Shown here piece by piece: positions 11,471 to 21,922 of a DNA stretch of 64,000 nucleotides. Both the position numbers and the translations under genes were made by a program. Numbering within the stretch: the stretch's first letter is position 1; each line of letters begins with the position of its first letter. The stretch comes from Paragordius varius. Its lineage: Eukaryota; Nematomorpha. The stretch spans positions 3,162,001 to 3,226,000 of the forward strand of contig OZ176055.1 in NCBI GenBank assembly GCA_964247055.1, given 5' to 3'. The notes under the pieces are model-generated. The model saw only the letters and a program-made list of their open reading frames with translations, ran no database searches and was not told the origin of the DNA.

Positions 11471-11962
11471 TTTGATTTTATTAATAGTTACTGGCTGTCA
11501 TTTTATTGTGTGTTCTTAATTTTATCTTCTTATCTTTGAAGTATATTCCGTTGGAATATTGTCAACATGAATGACAATAAAAATAGTTTAAAATATATTT
11601 TTGTTATTACGAAAAAATAACCTAGTCCACATTTATTATGTCTCAAAGTAAACACAATATAACTTCGATTGGCTGAATTTAGATAATATGTTATTTATAA
11701 AACCTTTTGCGCCTAAAATGTAATATTTAAGTTTGTATCTTGGCAACAACTGATAAATAGTTAAATAAGCATTTTAGCGTTCCAAAAATAAATTTTTCAT
11801 CAATCACATTTTTCAAAATTCAAGGTTAACAATATTTTATTGTTAATATCTGTTGACGGCAAACATAATTTTTTTAAAGCTTCTTTATTTAGTAAGTAAT
11901 TGTTGTTGTTTTACTGAAAATTACATCATCATTTAAATATCTGATATAAATAACAGCAGAAG

Positions 11963-14495
11963 ATGTATAAAAGTAAATTGTTTTGAATAGTAAAAGTTAT
12001 AAACTGTTTGAGAGTAAGTATTCAAGGTATGGGATAGATAATTTGTTTATTAGAGAAGGTGATAATTCCTTAAATTAATTTTACACAAAATCCAACCTAA
12101 AAAAGCTTTTTTTAAAGATCGCTAATTTGTATAATTATCAATTTAAGGACATCATATCTCAATTATTCTAATTTAATTACGATTTTTTCAAATATTCCAA
12201 AATTATCCCTTTACCTATGGTATGCTAATGTTGACTAATTTTGGGTTTAAGCTTTGAGCATATTTTTAGTTATATTTCATAAATATTATAGCAATTATAT
12301 TTTAACTAATTTAAAATAGGGTACAGTTATAATTTTTTTCATTGGGCTATTGTCGACTACCCCATTCTCTCATGTAAAAGCTCAGGATTTAGTAACCACT
12401 AGTGTAACTCAGCCACCAGGGATTGGTGTAACAACAAGAAACTCCTCTGTATCCCCAGACACATTCACAATCAAAATTAATATTGATAACATTTTGAAAC
12501 AGTTTTTGGAGCGAAGTATTTAAATTGTCTATTTTATTTTTCCTATTTATGTTTAATAATTTTAATAATGTTGTATGTATAAGCTTAGTAAGATTATTTA
12601 AATTTGGGTATGTCATTATATTAAACATTTTATCCATAAATTTGTCGTACTTTTTATGAAGATGCGATCCCATGCTTTTTATCATTTGAAACCACCAGTT
12701 TATGTTTGATTAGCATATATTTTACATTAGAGATAAAATATATTAATTAGTCGTCTCCAACTTATGAAAGTATTTTAGATTGAAATATTTGACTTATTTT
12801 CTATTATTTAAAAATATATACTTAGATCACAGTAAACATAAATTATGATTAGTAAAAATGAATATATGTTTATTTAAATACAAAAATATAGTGTATAAAA
12901 ACAAAAGGAGATTGAAATAATCCGAGAAGGGCCTGATATAAGGGTCATATTGTATGGTGAATGAGTAATTATTTGATAGCTTTAAGTATGCCTATTCGCA
13001 TTCTCTTTAGATATTTTATTATTGTAATATTATTTGTTAACATTTTTATTTAGACAAAATATTTTTCATTTGTTGTAATATCTAAAATAGCATTTGTTGT
13101 GGTTTAACCTAATTGGTAGGTTCGTGAAAATAAAATATTTTAATCTACCGTTGTAATTAATTATGATTTATTTTATAATTACCTAAAAATTTTCTTAAAA
13201 GTCAATATTCTAAAAAAGTAATAAGCTTATATATTATATATCTTCTTTAATAGCATTAATAATTACGACATAACTGGGAATATATATTATATATATACCT
13301 TTATTTTTAAAAATACGTGCTGCATATTTTAACTCTATTTTTTGTTGTTCTGAATAGATTCTATAACCACTAACAAATTAACATTGCCAACAAGCGCCTT
13401 GCCCATTTCGGAAACTACAAACACTTCTATTCCGAGTGAGATCACAAAGTCAGATCTAAAGTTTGTATTCAATGAATCAAATATCGATCCTGCTTTACTA
13501 TCTTTCTTAAGCAGCAATGTAAGTTTAACAGATACTACGCCTAATACATCGACCGAAACAAGTAATGATAAATAGCATATCATCTGTGTTTTAATATGCT
13601 ATCACAGATATCTAATTCGATATGCGTCTATAAAAATACTTATAATAACTATAATTAAATTTATCAAAAAAACATATAGTTTTATGCTTGGAAAGCGTAA
13701 AACGTATATATATTAATAAAACTAATAGGATATATATAGTAAAAATTATAATTGTAAAGACAAAACTTAAAGCTTAAAATTGGAGATACTCTATATTTTT
13801 TATCTATCTATAACAGTAGTTTCAACAGGGGGAAACGCTTCCAAGGGGTTCTTAAAAAATCTAGGGCATGAATTTGGAGAATATATTTAAAAAATAAAGA
13901 AACAAATTTTAGTAATTCCGGTAAATTATCAAGATTTGTCACCGATATGAAAAAATTCAAAAAATGCAAACAAGGATCTCGTTGATTGAGATTTTTACAA
14001 TATTATAATAAATTCATTTTTATCATGAATTTTTTTGAGAGGGGGCGCAAGAATTTTTATTTTCAATTTAGTGGGGCGTGAACAAAAAAGGTTGGGAACC
14101 TCTGACCTATATATAACAATAGTGATATTGAGTGTGCGACCAATTTAAATTTATTCCATGTTTCGCAATCCAAACGATTGGTTATAATATGAAATAAAAG
14201 TGCAAACTTCAAAAATGTTATGGTTTTTGATTAATAATTAGCATTTAACACTTTTATTGCTTATATTTACTGTAATATATTTGTTAAATTAGCCACTAAG
14301 CCAAAGAAAAAACCAGGTGTTTATGATCCTTTCTCAGCTTCAAAAGCTGCCCGAAAATATGGTCGAACTGATGGGATGTTGATTGCTACACTTGTACTGC
14401 TTAGTTTTGCAATTTTGTTTGGTATGTTGTTTGCTATTATGGCTTTTGTCAAGTATTGCCCTGGGCCTTCATCTGGTGGACATCCACCAGCATAA
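11963..14495 (+). CDS. Small Ser/Thr-rich type I single-pass membrane protein, unidentified
   Basis: Four exons join with every intron in phase 1: 11963-11972, 12327-12515, 13358-13561 and 14293-14495 (stop 14493-14495), giving 201 residues. Residues 1-22 form a signal peptide (start MYKIIIFFIGLLS, likely cut after HVKA). Residues ~23-135 are rich in Ser, Thr and Pro with five N-glycosylation sequons (NSS, NTS, NES, NVS, NTS), so the ectodomain is probably heavily glycosylated. A basic, Lys-rich juxtamembrane stretch (KPKKKPG, KAARKYGR) precedes one membrane helix at ~163-186. A short tail KYCPGPSSGGHPPA follows. Only the last two exons are long enough to stand out alone; the shared phase across all joints is the main support. 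It matches no family I recognise; a mucin-like surface protein is the best description. Exact donors at 12516 and 13562 are inferred from phase. Confidence 0.7.
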
Positions 14496-14963
14496 ACTTT
14501 TAAAGTTCTTTTTTTAAATAATGCATTTATAAGTAATAATATTAAATTACAATAATTATGCAGCAATCAAACATAAAATGATCATTAATCTTTTTGGTAG
14601 CAATTATTATACGTATTTAACATTAATTTTGAAATATTTTAGCTAATATTATTCAACGGCATTTTTTTGATCGTGTATTTAATCATACCAATAGATAAAT
14701 TTAATAACAATTAAATTATGCATTAACATAATAAATAAAATATTAAATATTTAAAAGGTCGTGTGACAATTTGATCTGATGATTATTAAATAATAATTTT
14801 GAGTTTAGCACCCAAACGTAATGAGTGCCAATGAGCGGCCAACAAAAATTGATCTAGTAATATTTTAGAAAACAGCTGTTTATCAAAAACCCGATTGCGT
14901 CATTCATCCTTCGATACGATTCGGGATAGTTTGTTCAGGAAAGCCTGTCTGTAATTTAAAAAT
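14496..14963. other. 3' flank and possible promoter region
   Basis: AT-rich sequence follows the membrane-protein gene. From about 14870 to 14960 the composition becomes less AT-rich (ACCCGATTGCGTCATTC, TACGATTCGGGATAG) directly before an ATG at 14964, which suits a promoter or 5' UTR. The TGCGTCA word resembles a CRE/AP-1 half, but this is only a sequence resemblance. Confidence 0.3.
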
Positions 14964-15569
14964 ATGGAAGGTAATGAACCAATATATAAAAATAATATCG
15001 TGCCGTGCACATGTATCTTCTGATTATAAAACCGGGTCTTTCCCTTTTCCAGTGTGTTTTTGAAGAAAACTTAAATCTGATTGACAAAATTCCAATATTT
15101 ATTGATAATAACTTATAAAAAGCTCAACACCCAACTAGAACTTTTTTGAAAATCTAAAGAGATGATTATTATATAATTGATAGGCGCTGTTTACCCAAAT
15201 CATTGAAGGCTATTTTAATATTTCATTTTTTTTGTTTATGATTTTGGGTAAAAATTTGTTTTAGTCACATATAATGTTGGAAAGCTTTGACTAAGATTTT
15301 GTTCAATGGTGGAAATGTCAATCCCACAGAAATAAAAAGATAAAACCAAATTTTTACAATTGCACAAAGAACTTATTGAGAATAAAATACATCAAATGAT
15401 AATTAATAGTTATGCATTAAAGTTTTAATATTTTCCCGTTATTAAACTTTCCTTAAAATGGGAAAATGCGATTTACGGAATGAAACTTGATTAACAAGTG
15501 TGGCAGATCTTAAATAATGGCCAACTTCAGTTCAAGGATTTAACTCCACATAGAAGGACAGGCATTTAG
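14964..15569 (+). CDS. Possible two-exon micro-gene, 25 residues
   Basis: ATGGAAG (14964-14970) is followed by a GTAATG donor in phase 1. An acceptor at 15497-15498 opens a frame in the matching phase (15499-15569) that reads WQILNNGQLQFKDL and ends at TAG 15567-15569. The sequence composition looks protein-like and a GC-richer putative promoter precedes it. The product would be only 25 residues, and further exons between the two could exist. I do not recognise it and confidence is low. Confidence 0.2.
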
Positions 15570-17122
15570 AACAAAGACGATATATTTTAAAATGGTATCA
15601 ACTTAAATGCTGATTTAAAATTTTTGTTAATATTTACATATTTTTAGGCTTCTGGATCTACTATTTTTAACCAATTTTTACACTTGAAAAATAGCTTTTA
15701 AAATAATTAGATTTGATTATCATAATGGGCTGTAATGGGCCCTTTTAGATGAATGAGTTGAAAATCTAGGCAATTTTCCGGAGATCTTATTACATCTTTT
15801 TAAAATTGGCCAATATTTTTAGTAACGTGATTTTTATACGATAAATGCAAACAATAACCGTGATTTAATAAGATGTAAATTAATATGGCAAATAATTGGT
15901 ACGAAATTGTATTCATATTTTTTAAATTTAATATACCATCATATTAGAATTTCATATAATGCAATAAACATATGTCTGTTTATTTTTATGAGGGATTCAT
16001 CAGGATGGATGTATTCATTGCTGGTCATACCCAATTTTGTAATAGGGGTTGATTTATATATTTATATTAAATAAAGCAAAACAAAAATGTTCTAAAACAA
16101 ATTTTACGGCGATCATATCACATGATTCTAATCTTATAAATAAACCATGATAGAGTTGGAAACATTGATTAATAAATTATCATTTGATCCACCAAACCAG
16201 AGATGACATATTACTTATTATCAGAGTTATGTAAAACATTGTTATTTTTAAATAAATATATTATTTGCACTTAATGAGTGTCCTTGAACACTTCAAGTTG
16301 GTCCTTGAACATTTCAAGTTGGTCCTAGAACATTTCAAGTTGGTCCTTAAAATTTTTAAATTTTAATTAAACATAATTTTTGTATGTATTTTTTTAACCT
16401 AATCCTTATTAAATATTTATTTATAAAAAAGAATTTATATTCAAAAACCACTTTTGTGTTTCACACTAATTTTTTTCCAATTTAACAAAATAATTAACTT
16501 TTAAATACTTTCAATGAAAAATTGAAATTAAAACCCCAGATATATATTTTTTGATTACGTGTTAAAATCTTATAAATATCTAAAATAATATTAAGAAATT
16601 AATAAAGATATACGGTTTCTGAATGAATAAAAAATAATATTGATTTAAAATTTATTTAAATGATAAATAAAAATAAATTAATATACGATTTGATTGATAA
16701 AAGTTAAAAACAAAACAAAAATGTCAAAAGACCAACTCGAAGTGTACAAGGACCAACTTCAAGTGTTCAAGTAACTCGAAGTATCAAGGACCCTTTGAAG
16801 TGCAAATGGTATATAACAATAATCTTTCTATCATATATCTTATATTTGTTATGCACATTGCTATTTTTATCAAATAGTTTATTACAAATAATTTAACAAA
16901 TTTATCACACTGATTCAAACCCTCTGAAATTCTTCAATGAAAAAAAATATATTGGGACAAGCAATATAATACCAATCTTAAGGGAATGAATAAGTTTTTG
17001 TAAGCTGACAAGAAAATACTTGTTGAGTTAAAACTTCGAGGTTATATAAATATCATAGAATTTACACACAATTTTATTATATAAATGAACAAGTTTATTT
17101 ATAAAATATGTGAATGGACAGA
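15570..17122. other. Non-coding stretch containing a family A MITE
   Basis: Apart from the MITE at 16262-16815 and the 3' flank of MRPL11, I see only AT-rich sequence with no supported gene on either strand. Confidence 0.5.
16262..16815. mobile_element. MITE with 21-bp unit arms (family A, copy 2), eroded
   Basis: The left arm begins TTTGCACTTAATGAGTGTCC and carries about three 21-bp units (CTTGAACATTTCAAGTTGGTC type). The right arm has about three divergent units and ends in GAAGTGCAAATGGTATATA. The spacer is similar to that of copy 1, including a shared block with ATACGGTTT and TTAATTAATAT-type runs. The arms are shorter than in copy 1, which shows copy-number change within arrays. Confidence 0.75.
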
Positions 17123-18573
17123 CTACGTAATAGTTCGTAATAATTTAGCTTGTTTCTTTTCTTGAATTTCTCTCAATTGACTTTCAACAATAGCGTCTCG
17201 TTCCTCCCGAAATGCCCTCAATTGCTCCACATCTAATTGGCGAACCACTTTAATACCCAAGGAAGTGGCTGTAGACATGAGCAAATAGCACATATGTCGC
17301 ATACTTATACCCTCGAGGTTGGGATCCTTAATTTTAATTTTAGCGATTTCGTAAATGTGTTTGAGGGACAAAAGTCCTGAAACCTCTAAGCCTATAAAAT
17401 TGACACGTAGATAATGAAGTTTTAATCAAATTTATATAAAAAAATTAAAAATGATACATTTCTACCGATGTTTACAATATATAAAGACAAAATTCAAGCA
17501 TAAAAATAACTTTTTTTAATTTTACCGACTATATATATATATATATAAAGGCTAGATACAAATGATAATATTAAAGTGATGATTTTGTTTAATTAATAGG
17601 GATAAAAATTTAATTTACCCTTAAAATTATAACGATACTTTGCAAAAATTTTGCAAAATAAAAATGGCGTCGAAGTAGTTTGACATGAAACTTTTTTTTT
17701 CAAAACAAAATTTTATTTAGAAATTTTGGCATTTTATAAAATTTCTATTAGGATAGAAGCCTAAATTTAAATTGGGACCGTTTCCTACAGTAGTTTTTTA
17801 AAAATCCTAACTCAAATTTAGTCAGGGGTATTTAAATACCCCAATTTAATCGAAATGCTAAACAACTGTACATACCAAGGCTTTTAACATCATTTAATGG
17901 CCTCAAAATTTGTTTTTAGTAAACATAAGCAAATATATGGACTATATATTTTTAAAATGATAAAGATATATTATATAAATTGATTAAGGTAGAAAATTTG
18001 GAAGATAGGTTTAGTCAGATTATTTAAAAAAATTGATCATGATATTAATTAAAAAGTTGATTATAAATTTGTAATCATATAATTAAGAATTACCAATAAA
18101 ATAAATTGCATAATTAACGTACAATTAAAAAATTATATCATTAAATAATTCTAATACTAAGACCTGGTTTCATCGCTCCCCTGACAATCCCGCTGGCTGC
18201 AAATAAAAAATAGGTGGCAGTTGGGGGATGGATGATAAGGTTATGAGTACGATCTGGCTAAAAAAATTATTTTATATAAATCCAGTTTATTATAAAAATA
18301 CAGATAAATAGAGTAAAAAATATACATTTATTTTTATGCTGGCACAAACAGGTATCCCATCTTTTATGTCCTTAGTCCGCGTGTTAAATTCTTTGCAGAA
18401 ATTGGCCACATTAACCATGTGCTAAAATATATTTTTTACAAAACTTGACCCAATTGCGGTCCCAATGGTGGAGCTGCGGAAGCTTTGCCAGCCGGTATTC
18501 GTATTTTTAAAAAATTACCAGGCTTAACTTTTTCAAGAAGCTTTTTGCCCCTTTTCACTATTCTTTTAGACAT
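17123..18573 (-). CDS. MRPL11: Mitochondrial large-subunit ribosomal protein uL11m
   Basis: uL11m forms part of the GTPase-associated stalk base of the mitochondrial ribosome. Four exons (18445-18573, 18326-18421, 18164-18257, 17123-17391) join in phase to 195 residues, close to the ~192 of the human protein. Exon 1 carries the family signature IPAGKASAAPPLGPQLGQ; exon 2 continues VNVANFCKEFNTRTKDIKDG; exon 3 gives PDRTHNLII and YFLFAASGI; exon 4 gives LLSLKHIYEIAKIK and SLGIKVVRQL, then a Lys/Glu-rich tail. The start at 18573 (MSKRIVKRGKK) gives a normal N-terminus; an in-frame ATG further up adds residues with no family similarity. Intron 1 is only 23 nt; skipping it restores the LGQ-xxVN alignment exactly, while reading through meets a stop. 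Introns 2 and 3 are 68 and 772 nt. The gene appears intact. Confidence 0.93.
17630..17865 (-). mobile_element. Partial family C repeat in MRPL11 intron 3
   Basis: The block from TGCAAAATAAAAATGGCGTC to GTATTTAAATACCCC matches 38670-38890 in the same orientation. Only one half of the ~600-bp element is present. Confidence 0.55.
18422..18444 (-). other. 23-nt spliceosomal intron in MRPL11
   Basis: On the minus strand it runs from GTTTTGTAAAAA to TATTTTAG, with canonical GT...AG and phase 0. It contains an in-frame TAA if retained. Removing it joins LGQ to HMVN, aligning without any gap to uL11 proteins (LGQ-RGV/I-N). Confidence 0.85.
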
Positions 18574-19417
18574 GTGGACCTTTTTAAAAAGAAGTAACAA
18601 AATGATTTTATTAATTATCCATTTTGATTCTTTCTTCCCCAAGTATAATATGTTAAATTAAATACTGCTTTAAAAATGGATTAAAACTCTAAAAGTTAAT
18701 TTTATTGAATGTAGGCTAATAATTCGAAATGCTGGAAGCGTTAAAAAAATTTAATACCCCAAAACCCTTCCCAACTTGTAAAAGCCATAAAATTTAGTAT
18801 TTTTAAAAAATGGAATTATGTATTAAGCCTGGTATTATAAAATTTTATGAGAAAAAAAGTAATGCGCCAATTGTTAAATTAATTAAAAATTAGTTTTGAT
18901 TAAGTCAATAAACATAACTGCGTCCAAAATTGTGGGTCAATATAATCTCATCGATGTATATATATATATATATATATTCCAATAAAAAAGTGTATCAGGA
19001 TCAAAAGTGCGTTTAATTTTAGCCCTAACAAATAATTTATAGTTTACGTCGTCAATATCTGAAAATGGCAAATTCTGCGCACATTTTGCTAAACAAATAT
19101 TATTGGTAATTGCTAAATACTTTATCTCAAATAATCACCAAAATAAATTATATACTACAAAAATAATCTTAAAAAAATTAATTTTTAGATGTGGGCTTCA
19201 GAATATTATTACTCTTATAAGATAGGCTTGTTGTCTTTAAATAAATTTAAAAATGCCGAGTTTGCCAGCTACTACTTTAAATATATGCTAAATTTTTAAA
19301 TTAACTAAAAATATTAAAAAAAATACCTTCATTTGCCATTTCGATGTTTTGCAATTTTTTTTTCAAAGTATTTCATAAATACTTCGAGGCATAATGAAAA
19401 CGAAATCTGCTTAAACA

Positions 19418-19640
19418 CTTGGATACAACACATTTATTTCAGTCCTTCGATTCAAATTGGGTAGTTATATAACCCATGCCTGTTTAAAATTAAATTCTTA
19501 AAAAGATACATAAGGAATCGGAATCATGACAAAATTTTGCACTTATATAAGATTAAACCGAAATAATATAAATTTTATTCAAAAATACTAGATTTTCTTT
19601 AAGCTAAAACTGAAAGGTAATTTAGTCAAAGTGACATGTG
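19418..19640 (-). mobile_element. Partial family C repeat
   Basis: The block from CACTTGGATACAACACA to AAAGTGACATGTGTG matches the 38321-38560 end of the full copy. It sits inside the FB element. Confidence 0.55.
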
Positions 19641-19865
19641 TGCAATTTTCTAACGCTTTAGATTTATTGAGTTATATTGATGTATTTTGATAAAAAAACA
19701 CAATTTATTTTAACATAATTTTGAAGGCGTAAGATATTTTTAAAATTTTTGGATAGCAGTTTAACATCATTGAATTATATGCAAGTATTTATATAATGTC
19801 TTAAATCCGTTTTATACCTGCGTCATGGCGCAAAATGCAAAAAACCAATTTTTAAAAACATTAAT

Positions 19866-20640
19866 GTATTCAGTTGATAAGTGCTGTCCGACGAGTTGCA
19901 TGAATTGAAAGAATTGGTGGGTAAATGGATTGATGTGTTACGACGATGTGGATTAAAAGTTAATAAAAAGAAAACGGAACTGATAAAATTTGTCGGGAAA
20001 AAACGAGAAATAGAATTAGAAGAAGGGTGGGTATTAAAAGGTCAGGAGGAATGCAAATATTTAGGAGCGATTTTAGCAGCAGATGGTTCTTTAACAGTTG
20101 ATATTAATTTAAGAATTCGAAATAGTTGGGCAAATTATAAAAAGATTTCAAATGTTTTGTGCGACAAAAATATTAACCTAAAAGTAAAAGGTAATTACAG
20201 TGCTGTTGTACAGCCAACAATGATGTAAAACTCACAGACATGGGCAATAAAGAAATCGGAAGAGAAGCACTTCGAGGTTACTGAAATGAGAATGCTTAGA
20301 ATGATGTGCGGTGTAACGGGAATGACAAGGTGAAGAATGCCTACATAAGAGGAAGTACGGAAATCAAACCGGTAACGTAAAAGATGATGGTAAATCGTTT
20401 AAGATGGTTCGGACATGTTGAAAGAAGAGATAATAATTACATTGGTAAAAAGATTGTTGATTATATTGTAAAAGGCAAGAGGGGAAAAGGGCGCCCTAAA
20501 AAGCGATGGATAGATAGAGTTAAGAGAGACATGGCACTGAAACTAAAACGCGAAGACGCCTTAGACAGGGTTCTATGGCCAAATATTTACGGATATGACC
20601 GCTCGAAAGAGTGATATCATATAATGTAACTATTATTATT
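19866..20640 (+). mobile_element. 5'-truncated LINE fragment (C-terminal part of reverse transcriptase ORF)
   Basis: The frame at 19881-20225 contains LRRCGLKVNKKKTEL and CKYLGAILAADGS, the palm/thumb region of non-LTR reverse transcriptases. Downstream are EMRMLRMMCGVTGM and NRLRWFGHVERR, then GKRGKGRPKKRWIDRVKRDM, the typical C-terminal segment of RTE/Jockey-like LINE proteins. The first frame stops at 20226 and several stops lie in 20226-20383, so the copy is dead. The 3' tail is a short (ATT)n run near 20625-20642. The catalytic YxDD block is absent because of 5' truncation. Confidence 0.85.
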
Positions 20641-21922
20641 ATTGAGTTTATATTAAATTTAAAATATATTTAAATTTTTATCGCGTGGTTGCGTTTATTT
20701 TTTAAAAAAAACTAGCCAATAAAAAAGCGATAAGACATTCGGAGCCAATATCTTAAAATTATAATTGAAAAAATTATTTATCTGGAATAAAGCATTTGGC
20801 TTAGGCCGAAAAAAATTTGTTTTAAAAAGGTGAATTTTGCCATTTTTGGTTACAAAAAAATGTAAATAACTGTCTTATAGATCATTCGCACTGAAACTAA
20901 AAGTACCATGATAATCCAGATTTCTTATCTTATTTAATTTCATCAGGTTATTTGTGGACACTGTGTAATCTATAAATTTTATCCCTAGTTAGCGCGAAAC
21001 GTTGCAAGGCAGTGAGATCGAACCTCTTTGAAAGTTGGCACGGGCTACACACATGTTACACCCTACTGGATGTTAAAATAGATTCCTTCCTGTTCTATGT
21101 TACAACTGGTATATTTATTCATTTTAGTCATGATCAAAAATTCTAATTAGTGTTAAATTGTAAACATACATGCACAAAAAAATATTAAAAATGGTTATTA
21201 TTTTTTATTAACCCGAAAATAGCTTAAGTAAATAAAAAAATATGCAAACACACTATCAGTATTAGCATGGTCCTTTTGCTTTTGGCTTTTGCGATTGATA
21301 AAGAAAGTTCATTTTGGGTGCATATGAGAAAATGAAATTTACTCATATTTTTTAAATAAGTTTTTGGTGAAAGCTGGAGGCTTCATTCCAAATATCATCA
21401 CTAGAATATATCATAAATTACATATAAAAGGCAAAACAATAATTTTAAAAAATATTTTTGGATGTGGGCTCCTTAAATCGCAAAATTTAATTACTCTTCT
21501 ATAATGGGCTAGTCCTAAAAGCAAAAATGCCAAGATTATGCAATAAATATTTAAAATATATGCTAAATATTTTTATAAATACTAAAATTTTAGACACATA
21601 AATTAATTTTTTAACAATATTTTGGTGAAGCGTACTTCATACTTTTTGACTTATGGTGGAAAAGGTTTAAAAACACTTTGAAATATTATAAAAACATTTT
21701 TTCTCTATTTTTCGATCATGCTGAACATTTATTACCTCAGAATTTTGAATATAATATTCGTTTGTCTTCAATATAATAGATCAATATTGTGTTTTTTTAT
21801 TACCAAAATGTTTAAACAAACGAACTATTAAATTAAGATTGCGATAGTAATGTTCAGCATGATTTAATCATAAAAGTATTTGTATATAAATTAAAGGGTG
21901 CGTTTCCATCATGAAACAATAT

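Larger units (their letters stand above)
18955..20968. mobile_element. Foldback element (family FB, copy 3), interrupted
   Basis: The left part (about 18975-19415) carries the GTGTATCAGGATC...AGATGTGGGCTTCAG blocks of the family. The right end (about 20660-20968) carries ACCATGATAATCC and CATCAGGTTATTTGTGGACA. Between them lie a family C fragment and a LINE fragment that have broken it apart. Confidence 0.55.

Noticed and set aside
12389-12685. Minus-strand open frame with an EGF-like signature (CECVWGYRGVSC).
   Set aside because: The opposite strand holds exon 2 of the Ser/Thr-rich membrane protein, which joins its neighbours in phase. The EGF match is a shadow in the reverse frame.
21000-21100. 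Possible tRNA on the minus strand (GGTTCGATCTC resembles a B box).
   Set aside because: No proper acceptor stem, D-arm or anticodon arm can be folded around it.
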